Part shown: positions 48,907 to 60,262 of the stretch, one piece after another
Numbering within the stretch: position 1 is the stretch's first letter
Layout: each line of letters begins with the position of its first letter
Assembly (NCBI GenBank): GCA_025617745.1
Contig: CM046857.1
Location: forward strand, 24,893,761-24,957,760
From: Heliocidaris erythrogramma
Lineage: Eukaryota; Echinodermata; Echinoidea; Camarodonta; Echinometridae
Length of the DNA: 64,000 nucleotides
Direction: 5' to 3'
Position numbers and translations under genes: made by a program
Notes under the pieces: model-generated
The model's input: only the letters and a program-made list of their open reading frames with translations
What the model was told of the DNA's origin: nothing
Databases searched by the model: none

Positions 48907-49945
48907 GCGTATATACTAGTATCTCATGGTTTGATCCTAAAATTCCTGGGGAACTGGATAAGGCCATGTTTTCACTACAATCTTGTATATCAGATATAAG
49001 GAACTGGCTGACAGCAAATAAGTTAAAACTCAATGATAGTAAAACTGAATTTTTCATTGCTGCATCACCATACAATTACAAAAATTTGCCAGATTTAACA
49101 CTGTCAGTTGGTGAAGTTTCTATACATCCATCGGATTCAATAAGGAATCTGGGTGCCTTTTTATGTTAACATGACTATGTCAACACTGTTTGCCGCAGTG
49201 TGATTTTTCATTTGAGGAACATATCTAGGATTCGTAAATTTATTGATCAAACTACTTGTCATCATGCTGTAAGGTCACTTATTCTTTCCAGACTAGACTA
49301 TTGTAATGGGCTTCTTTCCTCTATACCAAAATCTCATGTAAACCGTCTACAGCGTCTGCAGAATTGGGCTGCACGTCTTGTTTTTGAGGTTGGTAGAAGT
49401 CATTCTTCCCAACCTTTACTTCGTTCCCTTCACTGGCTGCCCATTCAAAAACGTATCATCTTCAAATTAGTTCTTTATGTTTATAAATCTATCAATAACC
49501 AGGCTCCAGGGTACATATCTGAATGCTTAACTGTATATACACCTAGTAGAAATCTCAGATTCTCAAATCACAACCTTCAGCTCAGCTACCCAATGACCCG
49601 AAATTTGTCAGGTGAAAAGGACTTTCATGCACAGTTACTGCATCGAGGCTATGGAATAATCTCCCCTTGACCATTAGGCAGTCAGCATCCATAAAGACCT
49701 TTAAAAAAGCTGTGAAATCATATTTATTTTAAATCCGCTATCAAACTTTGTAACAGGTACATTCATTACATTTTGTCTCCATAAAACCACCTGGTAGTTC
49801 CCACATGGACGATTGAAGAGTCTTCTGATTTGTCTTTATATAAAAATTATAATGTGTTCTATAATTTAAATATTTTGTAAACGTTCCGAGCCTTATGGGA
49901 AGGGCGTACTAAATGCTTATTGTATTGTATTGTATATTGTATTGT
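48907..49945 (+). pseudogene. 5'-truncated L2-like LINE, second copy
   Basis: It begins within the reverse transcriptase just after the position of the catalytic ADD block (reads VYTSISWFDP and then LTANKLKLNDSKTEFF), so the active site is lost. An in-frame stop with a small deletion follows near 49168, and a frameshift near 49615. From 49189 it matches the copy at 20622 almost base for base, including the 3' UTR and the (TATTG)n tail. The two copies come from the same active source. Confidence 0.85.
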
Positions 49946-52069
49946 ATGGTTTGCGCAAAAGTACCCGGATGACCGTGCAATTTAAAAACAATATCTCATT
50001 TTGTGTAAAAGTACCCGGATTTACGTGCAATACATCCATATGGTTTGGGGTATGGAAGGCCATCGATGACACAATACGTGTACTTGTGCGTATACTCAAT
50101 TGAGTATACGTATACTAAAAAATGAGTATACGTAAACTCATTTTTAGTATACGTATACGATTAGACCAATCAGGGGGCTCTTTTTTTAGTATACGTATAC
50201 TCTGCTAATTCGTATACGTATACAAGTTTGCCGAGTATACGTATAAGGGTCTGCATACGTATACTAGTTGACTCATATACGTATATGAATTTGCAGAGTG
50301 TACGTACACGAGTTCTGACACCAGAATAACCAATCAGGTTAGCTGACGATTTGGCGCGAGGCTCGTACATTGGAGCATATGTATGCATGCATGAATCGAC
50401 ATATTAGAACCTCGTACGTTGGATGGTCGTCTTGCAGCATAATAATTCATAAATATGTCTTTCCAGTTGAATGGCCTCGCGGCGAGCACTTATTTCGCCT
50501 GCTGTGCATGCAGGCTCGTTGGCTTTGCAAGGCGACAGCTGACTGGCCAATCATCAGTAACTAGCATACGTATATCGAGATAACTTGTATACGTATACTC
50601 TGTAAATTCGTATACGTATATGAGTCAACTAGTATACGTATGCAGACCCTTACACGTATACTCGGCAAACTTGTATACGTATACGAATTAGCAGAGTATA
50701 CGTATACTAAAAAAGAGCCCCCTGATTGGTCTAATCGTATACGTATACTCAAAATGAGTTTACGTATACTCATTTTTAGTATACACTCTTAAAAAAAGTT
50801 ACCCCATTGGTGTTAAAAAATAACACCAAAATGTGTTAAAAGGGAACATGGTCGTCTGTGGTGTAAACCATTACACACCATGAGTGGTTAGATTTTGCTT
50901 GATACATGTGTTATGTTTTACACATCTAATGTGTAAAATGTTAACACCAAAGGGTGGGGTAACATCTTACCCCAAAACGACCATGTTCCCTTTTTTACCC
51001 CATGCTGTGCAACTTTTAACCACTACCAGCCTGTGTAACAATTCACCGCGCAGCTGTGTTATTATTTTACCCCTTGAGTGGTACAGAATTTACCCCATAC
51101 TTTTTACCACACTCAAATGTGTCGCTTTTTACAATAAATGTCTACACCAGGATGAGTTGAGACTACAAGACAAATGCACAATGAAAATTATGTTTTGTTA
51201 AACTTGCATTTTAATAAGCATGGAAAAAGTTCCAAAAAAAGTTAACAGATTTTAAACTACAGTATTTAAATATGATCAGAAAGGTTGAATTATTTACATA
51301 TAATTTACATATAATTATACTCTAAATGCTGGAATGTGGATCAATCACAATAAAAGTAACAATATACAAGCTTCTTTTTTTTTACAATTTGGTCAATTTT
51401 CCAAAAGAAAAGGGCGAAAACCTGGATGTATGTTTCTTGTTTTGTGAATTTGTTGGAAAAAAACACTAACTTCAAACATTTTGATATAGTTTTGACAAAC
51501 GCATTTCCTCTTAAAACTTGCATCTCAATAATGGAAAACAAAACAAACTACAAAACAATGTTACAACAGACTTTCCAACTATATAACATGATCTGAAAGG
51601 TTGATTTTCACATAACAAATGATTTACATATAATTTAAACATAATTATATTATAATGGTGGCGTCACACTATAGATACTTAGGAATAAATCTGGACAAAA
51701 ATTGAGCTAACTGCATGGCATTTTTGGCTGGCTATGAAAGTATTGGTGCACACGTGTAAATCGGGAAGTTCCGCCCGGGGCTCCTCCGCCGGCCTTCGCG
51801 GCGGAACGCAACGTCAAACATCCACTTCCAATGTGCAATCAACTCTGAAATGTGCTCTGGGTCTATAACATAGCTTCTGATGCAATAATAAAATTAATAT
51901 AATGAAAATGTGAATGTTTTACAATTAAATGAAGAGATGACATCGGCTGGCATCCCCCACGATCTCAGCAACGACTCCATGATGACGATGAACTGTAGTG
52001 TAGCTTCACCACTGCACTGCATGTGATCGTACCCGGCCGCGTTTCGCGCCTATATACACACACTAGAAC

Positions 52070-52560
52070 TATGAACATGGCAAACAAAGAAGCGGACAAA
52101 ATATACAGCTCCTCATTGTACCTTCCACACTGGTTCTGGTAGACAAAGAACATCCCTTCATTGCTAATGCTATTATGTAAAAAAAATGTGTCACATGCAT
52201 ATTCACCGTTCTACTTATTTTACATAATAACAATGAAGGGATGTTCTTCTACCAGAACAATAGACCTGTTTACTAAGTGTTCAAATTTATGGATGTTTCT
52301 TTCCTGGGGACCTAGTAACGAGGTATTCCATTAACCTGTTATTAATGAATGAACTACAATACTTGGAATCCAGTTTGCATACATTACTTGTTGCTATGTC
52401 TGACAAGCCTCTGGCAAGCTTTCAGGTTGTCAAGAACAACCTTTGTTTCAAAAGTATACATAAAATTTGAACACTTAGTAAACAGGTCTATTGTGGAGGG
52501 TACAATGAGGAGCTGTATATTTTGCCCACTCTCTTTTGTCATCGTGTCCAAGTGTGTTGA
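52070..52560. mobile_element. Palindromic repeat, copy B, interrupted
   Basis: The same family as 6310-6610 but in the opposite orientation (GCGGACAAAATATACAGCTC, GGATGTTCTTCTACCAGAAC, GTACAATGAGGAGCTGTATA). It is split at 52261-52490 by another miniature element. Confidence 0.75.
52261..52490. mobile_element. 230-bp miniature element inside copy B
   Basis: TAGACCTGTTTACTAAGTGT at the left and ACACTTAGTAAACAGGTCTA at the right are exact inverted repeats; the arms extend to ~31 bp with one indel. TA at both tips fits a TA target site. Sequence on both sides joins to the uninterrupted arrangement seen at 6310-6610. Confidence 0.85.
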
Positions 52561-52585
52561 TGATTACCACAAATGGGGTAACAAT

Positions 52586-52956
52586 AGGGACTTTTAGAAG
52601 CAGTGGACTAGTACTTCGTCCCAGTCGACTAATTCGCGCATGTCAACGTCGTCGACTGCCCATGTTGACTACAGTTCTGATCATTTTAGATTTCACTCGA
52701 CGTGTACGTACCGTCGACGTCAACCGGAAGTACACACTCAACGGATGAGCATAATAGTTGAGCTGTTCTGATGACGTCATATACGTGAACCTCGTCGAAG
52801 ATTTCGGAGCACCGCAAAAACGAAGTGAACACGTTCTCGATTTTGCAAGTCAGGGAGGAGGACAGGGAGAGGGCGAGTGGCGCATGCGCAGTGGCGTAGA
52901 ATGATGTCCTTGCGTACCAGTCGACTAAGTGGACGTGCAATTCTAAAAGTCCCTAT
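52586..52956. mobile_element. TA-flanked miniature element with GGGACTTTTAGAA ends
   Basis: GGGACTTTTAGAA and TTCTAAAAGTCCC face each other with TA directly outside, and a second inverted block (GTCGACTAA/TTAGTCGAC) lies further in. Size about 370 bp, no gene. It sits between the palindromic copy B and the right end of the 50784-53141 element. Confidence 0.7.
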
Positions 52957-53160
52957 TTTGACATGTGGACGAAGTTTGACCAGAATCGGGTTTCTTTTTT
53001 ACCGCGGTGCAGGTGTAAACGTTTAACTCGCATGCAGTGTACCCTTGTTTCATGCTTCTACACAGATATGTGTACATTTTGACACATATTCTTACCACAA
53101 CTGTTTAACCACATGTTATTTTACCACCTGTTCTAAGAGTGTACGTATACTCAATTGAGT

Positions 53161-53326
53161 AAAGAAAGTGTTCTGCGTCGGTTTAGGTAAAATACAAATA
53201 GAAAAGACAAATATAAATCAAAAAACCGTAGAGATGTCAATTATCCGATATTTCGGGCATAGCCCTTTGTCAAGGAATCGGATAATTGACATCTCTACGG
53301 TTTTTTGATTTATATTTGTCTTTTCT
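53161..53326. mobile_element. Hairpin insertion with 14-bp direct flanks
   Basis: Perfect 48-bp inverted arms at 53200-53247 and 53279-53326 (AGAAAAGACAAATATAAATC and onward) surround a 31-nt loop. TACTCAATTGAGTA stands on both sides (53147-53160 and 53327-53340), and only one copy is expected in the outer palindrome, so it was duplicated on insertion. The type of element is unknown. Confidence 0.75.
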
Positions 53327-53421
53327 ACTCAATTGAGTATACGTATTGTGTCATCGATGGCCTTCCATATTGGGGTGCGCGTGACGCGTAAAAAAAGTGA
53401 ATACGCAAAGGTTATAAGACA

Positions 53422-53745
53422 ATGGATGTATGCGCGCAGCTCTTGTTTAATCAAGCAAAAAGATCAAGGGCAATGTACAGTTTGATTATAAAATCAAGGC
53501 AACTGAGGTTGCCGTTGGATATATTCAAGTTGAACTTTTCGACCGTCTTGTCGTGCCAATTCTTCTGTACGGTGAAATTTGGGGACATGGAAATATTTCT
53601 AAGATAGAACTGTTGCAAACCCAGTTCTGTAAACAGGTTTTACGACTACGGAAGAACACACACAATGGCATGGCTGTTGGAGAACTTGGAAGGATGGAAA
53701 TGTCTTTAAGGAACGAATGCTAAAGTTTTGGTTCCGAACTGTTAA
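53422..53745 (+). pseudogene. LINE reverse transcriptase fragment, 5' part (split)
   Basis: The trace reads AKRSRAMYSLIIKSRQLRLP, then after a frameshift VELFDRLVVPILLYGEIWG and MAVGELGRMEM, and finally MLKFWFRTV, the region after the polymerase core of a non-LTR element. The reading is continued at 55550, on the far side of a TTAA element. At least two frameshifts make it dead. Its 5' end is lost. Confidence 0.7.
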
Positions 53746-55545
53746 AGTAGTCACTCGAAGAAAAATCACAACAACTGAAAATTAGTGACAAATTATACAT
53801 GGATGGAAAGATTACAACTTGAAAAACACAAATGACGAGCTGGAAAGTCATATAAATATCCTGGAAAGGCTTAAAATGTAATTTCAAGAGACCCTTCTCA
53901 GACCCCCAAACCAAGCCAAACACCGGTCGTAGCGAGGTCTAAATTGTGACGTCACACCCTGGGCAGCTATGATCTATGGGTTGCGCGCGAAAGCTGTACT
54001 CTGGTTTGTTTACTACAGTCTTCAGTCTACTCTACGTCAGTACGTTTGTTTTCTTGTGCTATTTATTGTCGCTCTTTCAGTTAATTATTCGATATCATTC
54101 GACATATCATTCAGGAGTGTGTCATCTTGAAATGTTATAGAATATATCTGCATGATTATTGCAACTTTTATGAAGCAATAATCGGCTATAAACTTCGCGA
54201 GTTTGACAAGTTCAGCTTTATCGGCTTTGGCAGCTTGTGCAGTTGAGTTCAGGGCCTGTATGCCCGGGGAGCGCCCGGAGCTGATGTTGCGTTTCGTTGC
54301 CTAATACTAGACCTACTACTGTGAGTGTGACTGATTTCTTCGCTTTCGTATTTTTGGAGAGAATAATCAGACCACTCAGACTGTTAGACAGCCGCAGGGA
54401 TTGTTAAAAAAGTTGTCATATTTTCTATTTCATGTACAGGTTTAATGCAACGTTTACAGCAATATCTTATAACACTTACGCTACCGTAATAAATATTGCC
54501 TGCCATGAATGAGCATATTCTGAAACCCTTTGGGAATATTGCACTTTGTAGCAGAATCACCAAAATTTCAGAGAACTTGATGTAAAATTTCAAATGCTGA
54601 AAGATGTAAACTCTAGTTACTGATATTTGCTTCATGAGAGTAGCAAGTTAACTGACATATGAACGTTTGTACAAAAATATCCATCAGTGCATGATCACGG
54701 ATTATATCACATGAGTACAGTACATGTCAATTCTGAAATCATGTACACAAATGAGCAATGAAAAACATTTCTAAGATACCTACATTTAATAATAACAATT
54801 ATAATAAATACATAAATAGCTAACTAAATTAAAAAATAAAATTTTAAAAATAAAATAGCAAAAATATTCTTTTTTAAAAACACAGACGATAACACTTCAC
54901 AAAAGCATAACTGAAAATGTAGGAGTACAGTAACAAGTCACTCTAACCTGACTAGGAAATCAATGTGTCATTTACATTACATTCATTGTAATAATTATAT
55001 CTTCATGTAAATGAAAGGATTTAGAGTAGAACATGCATAATATACCAAAACATACATGTAAATACAGTCTTGAAATAGTTTTCATGAACAAAATTATGCT
55101 ATGTATAGTATTGACAGAAGAAAAATAAAGTACCAAGATAAGGTGAACATTGTATAAAATTAATCACTTTCTTCACCAATTTCTATGTCCATATTGAGCT
55201 CAATTTCCTCGTCTACAACCGATATTTTGATCTCCGGATCCAAGTCTCGAAAATCAATGAGTAAATTGCGTAACTTGCGTGTGTTTTCAATGCATGCGGC
55301 GCGTCTAGTCAGCAAAGCTCTCATTATTGTCCAGCTTGTGACGTCACTCATCGCGACACTCGACGGAGGACTGCTGAAGGCAGAAAATCTGGATCTCACA
55401 AATACCATTTTTGAAAGATGATTACTGCAGTCCCAAAACATATCCTGACCTGGGAAGTTGTTATACCTAATCAGTAAGCTTCCCCTTCGATATGGTATGA
55501 ATTTTGCAGCAATTCAAAACACTTTAGACTCTTCGAGTGACTACT
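53746..55545. mobile_element. 1800-bp TTAA transposon inserted in a LINE
   Basis: AGTAGTCACTCGAAGA at 53746 and its exact complement ending at 55545 are flanked by TTAA at 53742-53745 and 55546-55549. Taking the insert out with one TTAA joins ...FRTV to NGKEAKL... in frame in the LINE. The interior has TGACGTCA-type sites near both ends and a possible coding exon on the minus strand (55160-55441), but no recognisable transposase. TTAA fits piggyBac or Kolobok. Confidence 0.88.
55160..55441 (-). CDS. Possible exon or short ORF of unknown function within the TTAA transposon
   Basis: A 93-codon frame ending in TAA close to the right end of the TTAA element. The first ATG that looks usable is internal (MSDVTSWTIMRALLTRRAAC). 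The end is strongly acidic (EEIELNMDIEIGEESD). Composition is not that of a chance frame in this AT-rich region, and the sense is inward from the terminus, as expected for the first exon of a transposon or captured gene. I do not recognise it. Confidence 0.3.
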   Translation of the reverse strand: MFWDCSNHLSKMVFVRSRFSAFSSPPSSVAMSDVTSWTIMRALLTRRAACIENTRKLRNLLIDFRDLDPEIKISVVDEEIELNMDIEIGEESD

Positions 55546-55549
55546 TTAA

Positions 55550-56200
55550 TGGTAAAGAGGCTAAATTAGCAAATACAGTTTGTAATATTTTGAAACTTTT
55601 ACATGACAAAGCTATTTATGCTTCCCCATGGTTATTATATTTTGAACGTAGTCTCCACGGGATTGGTATGTCTAATATATTTTATGACAACAGAAATGTT
55701 TCTTATTCATGGTTTAGTTCAGCGATTAGATTGAGATTAAGAGACATTTATTCGCAAAATTGGAGAAGTAATATCCATGAAAGTACGTATTGCACTAATT
55801 ATAGAATTTTTAAGAACAATGTTGGTCTTGAAAACTACCTTATCAAATTACCTTTTTCAAATAGAGTTCATTTGTCGAAATTTCGTTGCTCGAATCATAA
55901 ACTTCCTGTTGAAACTGGTAGATATGTTAATATTGCATGCAAGAAAAGACAGAATTTGTACGTTGTGCAGGCAAAATAAGATATGAAGGTTTTAACTAAT
56001 CTAGCGAAATTCTGTCAGGGGATAATGTCCCTCCATGCTTAAATATTGTACAATATATAATATTCAAATATGTTTATACAATGTATATACTGATAGGTGC
56101 ACCTACTATATTTTGGGTTGTTTTGTTGTAGTTTAGCTTTGTTTCATTGCTTTTTACACTTTTATTTATTTAATTTAATTAATTTAATTAATTTTATACA
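55550..56200 (+). pseudogene. LINE reverse transcriptase fragment, 3' part and 3' UTR
   Basis: Opens with NGKEAKLANTVC and continues through YASPWLLYFERSLHG, LRLRDIYSQNW and LSKFRCSNHKLPVETGRY, the far C-terminal region of a non-LTR element family found widely in marine invertebrates. The end of the frame (to 55979) stops short of the usual cysteine motif. AT-rich 3' UTR follows. With 53422-53745 it forms one element split by the TTAA transposon. Confidence 0.75.
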
Positions 56201-56613
56201 TGTACATTGTTTGTTATAGCCAGGCAATATTCTAGTTTCCATTACACCCACGTTACGGAGAAAGTGTCTGTGCAACTCCTCAGCTTAGAACACTCTCCGG
56301 TAACTTCACACTCTGTTTCTTCCTCTATTTCTCTATTTCTTGTTTCTTCCTCTATTTCTTTAGTTCTCTCTTGCCACTTTAAGCATAGATTATATTACTT
56401 TGTAATTAAATTTGTAATTGGCGAGAGACTTGCTATTTTCCAACGTACACTTATGCCACATTTTCTTCGAGTCTTTTTCAATATATTCTGTACCACGCAA
56501 TGTATACATACTCCTTTCCCTGTACCCCAACTGTTTTTCGTATTCTTGCCAGATACGCTCATTTTCTTCTGCCAAGTCATGGGTAACTATATGTACTTAT
56601 TTGAATCTACACC

Positions 56614-57360
56614 ATGTCTCACATAAATTGTAATGTTCAACCCTACGTGAAATGTCAATACTATCTGCCTGATGAGTTCAACTGTACTTTTTCAAACTGT
56701 TCTGAAAAAATCAGTTTATTGCATTGTAATGCCCGTAGTCTTAATAAGAATTTTGATAACATATCTGACTTATTGGTAAACCTCTCTTTTTCATTTTCAA
56801 TAATTGGCGTCACAGAAACATGGTTAAATAATAGATCTCCAAATGTATATGATATTAATAATTACCATTTTATCAGTAATGATAGACAGAACTGTCGTGG
56901 TGGTGGTGTTGCCTTTTATATATCCCAATCGTTATCGTACAAAGTCAGACACGAATTTTCTCTTGTTAATAGCTCCTCTGAATTATTATGTATTGAGATT
57001 AATATAAAGAATGGGAAAAATTTAATTGTATGTGTTATTTATCGTCCACCTAGCAACAATGTTGATACCTTTTTAGAAGATTTTGATAATTTATTGAATA
57101 GTCTGAACCCAGAAGGCAAATTAATATGCTTAATGGGAGATTTTAATATAGACCTTAAACAAGATAATAATACTGTCAATCAATTTAAAAGTATCATAAT
57201 ATTCAAATGCTTGTTTTCCTGTTATAGACAAACCCACAAGAATTGTAAATCAATCTTCCACTATCATAGATAATATAATTTTTAATGATGATACTTACAA
57301 AATTGATTCCGGTCTTTTATATTCTGAAATTTCAGATCATATTCCTGTTTTTTTTAATGT
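56614..57360 (+). pseudogene. LINE endonuclease domain (APE type), frameshifted
   Basis: The frame from 56614 shows LLHCNARSLNKNFDNI, IIGVTETWL, GGGVAFYI, VCVIYRPPSNN and LMGDFNIDL: the asparagine, glutamate and GDFN motifs of the apurinic-type endonuclease that nicks the target DNA. A frameshift near 57215 moves the end (VIDKPTRIVNQ, then EISDHIPVFF with the SDH motif) to another frame, up to a stop near 57364. All catalytic motifs survive across the two frames. Confidence 0.85.
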
Positions 57361-57985
57361 TTAATATCCCTTCCCCTTTTAGAGAGAAAGAAACGAAATA
57401 TACACGGAAGTTATCCCCAGAAAATATATATAGGTTAAACGAACACTTACAGAGTGAAGAATGGGAAGATGTTTTAATGTGCAGTGACACTGAAAGAGCA
57501 TATCATTTATTTTGGTCAAAATTTGAGTCATATTTTAATATTAGTATTCCTAAAGTTAAAGTTGGGGGGAAACGCAATAAACCTATCAAACCGTGGATTA
57601 CAAGAGGAATTCTGAAATCTATTAATAAAAGAAATACTCTATATAAAATAAGCCTTTCTGAACCAAACCCTATAAATGTGCGTAATTACAAAATATATCG
57701 AAATAAATTAACAAGTGTAATAAGATTATCAAAACGGATGTACTTTTCTAATAAAATAGATAATGCTCAAGGTAATATTTCAACCACATGGAAAATAATT
57801 AACGAAATCCTTCATAAGAGCAAATCACATATTAATTCCCAAGTATTTAATAGAGATGGTAATTCTATCAAAAATCCCCCTTAAAAAAAAAACATGTTTA
57901 ACGAATATTTTGTTAATGTAGGTCCAAACCAAGCTGCTAAAGTTGATGAGAGTAATTGTAACTTTGTAGAATTTTTACCCCATTA
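57361..57985 (+). pseudogene. LINE linker region between endonuclease and polymerase
   Basis: A basic region with KYTRKLSPENIYRLNEHL, KPWITRGILKSINKRN and TTWKIINEILHKSK, typical of the stretch between the two domains. A frame change at an A-run near 57885 and another near 57975 interrupt it (NEYFVNVG lies between). Its role is probably RNA or DNA binding; that is family knowledge. Confidence 0.7.
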
Positions 57986-59555
57986 ATAGATACATCCATA
58001 TTCTTCATCCCCACTGACTTTATTGAAATATTAAGAATCGTCCGCACCCTTAAATGTAGTCACTCCTCTAGTCATGATGAAATTAGTACTCACTTATTGA
58101 AACAGATTATAAATAATATTTTGTCACCTCTAATCCATATTTTTAATCTCTCACTCTCCTCTGGTGTCTTCCCGACCCCCTTTAAAATTGCAAAGGTTAT
58201 ACCAATTTATAAGAAAGACGATCCTTCTTGTATATGTAATTATCGACCCGTTTCTATTTTGTCAAGTTTCTCAAAGATTCTTGAGAGGATTGTCTATAAT
58301 AGGTTATATGGATTTTTGTCTGAAAATAGTTTTTTTAATCCTAATCAATTTGGTTTCCGTAAGAATCATTCAACTGATTTAGCCTTAATGCAGTTATTTG
58401 ACAGAGTATCAGATGCCTTGGCAAATCATGAACATGTAATTGGTATATTTATGGATCTTAGCAAGGCATTTGATACTCTTGATCACAAAATTTTACTATA
58501 TAAGTTACACCATTACGGGATTCGGGGTACTGCACTTCATTGGTTTGAGAATTATTTATCACACAGAGAACAATTTGTTTCCTTTGAATCCGCTCATTCG
58601 AATATGTTACCAACAACATGCGGAGTCCCACAAGGCTCAATTTTAGGCCCCTTATTATTTCTAATTTATGTTAATGATATTTCAAATGCTTCACCTATGT
58701 TACAGTATATTTTATTTGCTGATGATACAAATGTTTTTTGTTCACACTCTGACTTACACCGTTTAATTACTATTTTGAATAATGAATTACCGAAGTTATC
58801 TACATGGTTTAAAAGTAATATCTTGTCACTCAATTTAAGGAAAACCAACTATATTTATTTCAGAGGTAAAAGAAAAGTTGACTTGCAAAATCATGATTTA
58901 TATATTGATGGTAATCTTCTTGAAAACAAAATAATGACTAAATTTCTTGGTGTGTATATTAATGAAAATTTAAAATGGAATGATCATGTAAAACACATAA
59001 TTTTAGCTATCTCTCGTAATGTTGGTCTGTTAACTAAGCTAAAATATTTTTTACCTACTTCTGTACTATTTACGCTGTATAATACGCTTGTCTTGCCATA
59101 CATATCATATTGTAATATTATCTGGGCAACTCATAAATGTTATACAAATCCCATATTAATTCTCCAGAAAAAAAGCCATCCGGGCGTGTAGTGGGGCAAG
59201 TTTTTGCTCTCACACTGACCCTCTGTTTTTTCGTCTTAAGTCCCTCAAGGTCAATGATATTAATTTCCTACAAAAAGCTTAAAAAATGTTTAAGTATAAC
59301 TTCAACCTTTTACCCCCAGTATTTGCAACATTAAATTATTTCAATCGAACACGCAAATTCACGCATATCCCACCAGACAATCAAAAAATGTGCATTTATT
59401 TAACCCCAGGACTGCTCTTGCACATAATTCTATTAGGCACTCTGGCCCTGATGTATGGAATTCCCTTCCTCCCGAAATAAAAAACATGACTTTAATGTAC
59501 TCTTTCAAGCGAGCAGCAAAAAATCACCTAATTAAGCAATATTCCCCACAATAAT
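57986..59555 (+). pseudogene. LINE reverse transcriptase and C-terminal domain
   Basis: The polymerase core is uninterrupted from ~57986 to 59191: NYRPVSILSSFSKILER, NQFGFRKNHSTDLAL, GIFMDLSKAFDTLDH (first catalytic aspartate), GVPQGSILGPLLFLIYVND and ILFADDTNVF (the two catalytic aspartates; FADD in place of the commoner YADD). A frameshift near 59170 puts the end (SGPDVWNSLPPEI, SFKRAAKNHLI) in another frame. The copy once made an active enzyme and has decayed only modestly. Confidence 0.88.
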
Positions 59556-60070
59556 GATTGTGTAGTACACCCATAATATCTTGTATAATTATGTAAATAG
59601 GACCCATGACTTGGCACATTTTCACCTCTTTGGGAGGCAGATATGATATTAGTTTACAAAACGAGTTTACCACTTCTATTATGTTAATATCATGTCTGCC
59701 TCTCAAACCGGATGATTAACTCTCTATTGTTAATACAGTTGTTATTTAAAATATTTGGAAAGGTACAATTGCCTCATTTTATCCTCCTCTCTTCATCCCT
59801 ATTTCTCTCTGTATCCTCTTCCCATTCTCTCTCTCATTATTTTTTTAATTATATTTTATCTCAAAGGGCTTTCATGCTGTCAAGCCTCGGCTTATTATGA
59901 AAACCCTCTTGTTTGATTTCTCTTTCTATAATCCTACTGTTAGCCTTGTAGTTTAAGATATATTAATGTCATGATGTTCCATTGTATTGTATATCGCATA
60001 ATTTGTATAACGTATGCATTATTTGATGAATTGAGAAATCAAGCAGAAATAAATAAATCAAATCAAATCA

Positions 60071-60262
60071 GTGCATAATATTGTACGCTTGTTGTAGTTG
60101 TGTTGTTTTTTTTTTTTACGCAGACATACTGTAAATATTGTATATATTTGTATATAGTTGTTCATGTGTATACAAATTGATTGTAAATTATTGTTTCTCC
60201 AATACCCTGGAAGGGGTGACATGGGAAATAAAATCATTGTCATTGTCATTGTCATTGTCATT
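60071..60262 (+). mobile_element. 3' end of another LINE or LINE-tailed SINE
   Basis: ATACCCTGGAAGGGGTGACA, then GGGAAATAAAATCATTGTC and four more ATTGTC units, a typical CR1/L2-like 3' tail. It follows directly on the tail of the preceding LINE. Confidence 0.6.

Larger units (their letters stand above)
50784..53141. mobile_element. TA-flanked element inserted in the outer palindrome
   Basis: The ends CACTCTTAAAA and the complementary TTCTAAGAGTG are bracketed by TA at 50782-50783 and 53142-53143. Removing the insert with one TA restores the outer arm TTTTTAGTATACGTATACTC, which matches the opposite arm. The left part (50800-51150) is rich in TTACCCC/TTACACC motifs in both senses. Further elements are nested at 52070-52560 and 52586-52956. 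No transposase. Confidence 0.8.
50052..53368. mobile_element. Outer palindromic element rich in GTATACGTATAC, carrying nested insertions
   Basis: The ends ATGGAAGGCCATCGATGACA and TGTCATCGATGGCCTTCCAT are exact inverted repeats that continue to ACAATACG. TTGGGGT lies directly outside the left end and at +2 outside the right end, an imperfect 8-bp target duplication (7 of 8). The arms (50110-50320 and 50570-50781) carry many GTATACGTATAC blocks spaced along them. Taking out the insertions at 50784-53141 and 53161-53326 leaves ~777 bp that folds back almost fully. Confidence 0.8.
56207..60070 (+). mobile_element. Nearly full-length non-LTR retrotransposon (dead)
   Basis: 5' UTR, endonuclease, linker, reverse transcriptase, C-terminal region and a 3' UTR ending in repeated AAATC. 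The 3' UTR has a stem at 59634-59651 and 59685-59702 (GAGGCAGATATGATATTA with its near-exact partner). Domain order (endonuclease then polymerase, one long frame) fits the Jockey/CR1/L2 group; the exact clade is unresolved. Three or more frameshifts disable it. Confidence 0.85.

Noticed and set aside
56207-60070. Endogenous retrovirus
   Set aside because: Apurinic-type endonuclease before the reverse transcriptase, and no LTR, protease, integrase or envelope. It is a non-LTR retrotransposon.
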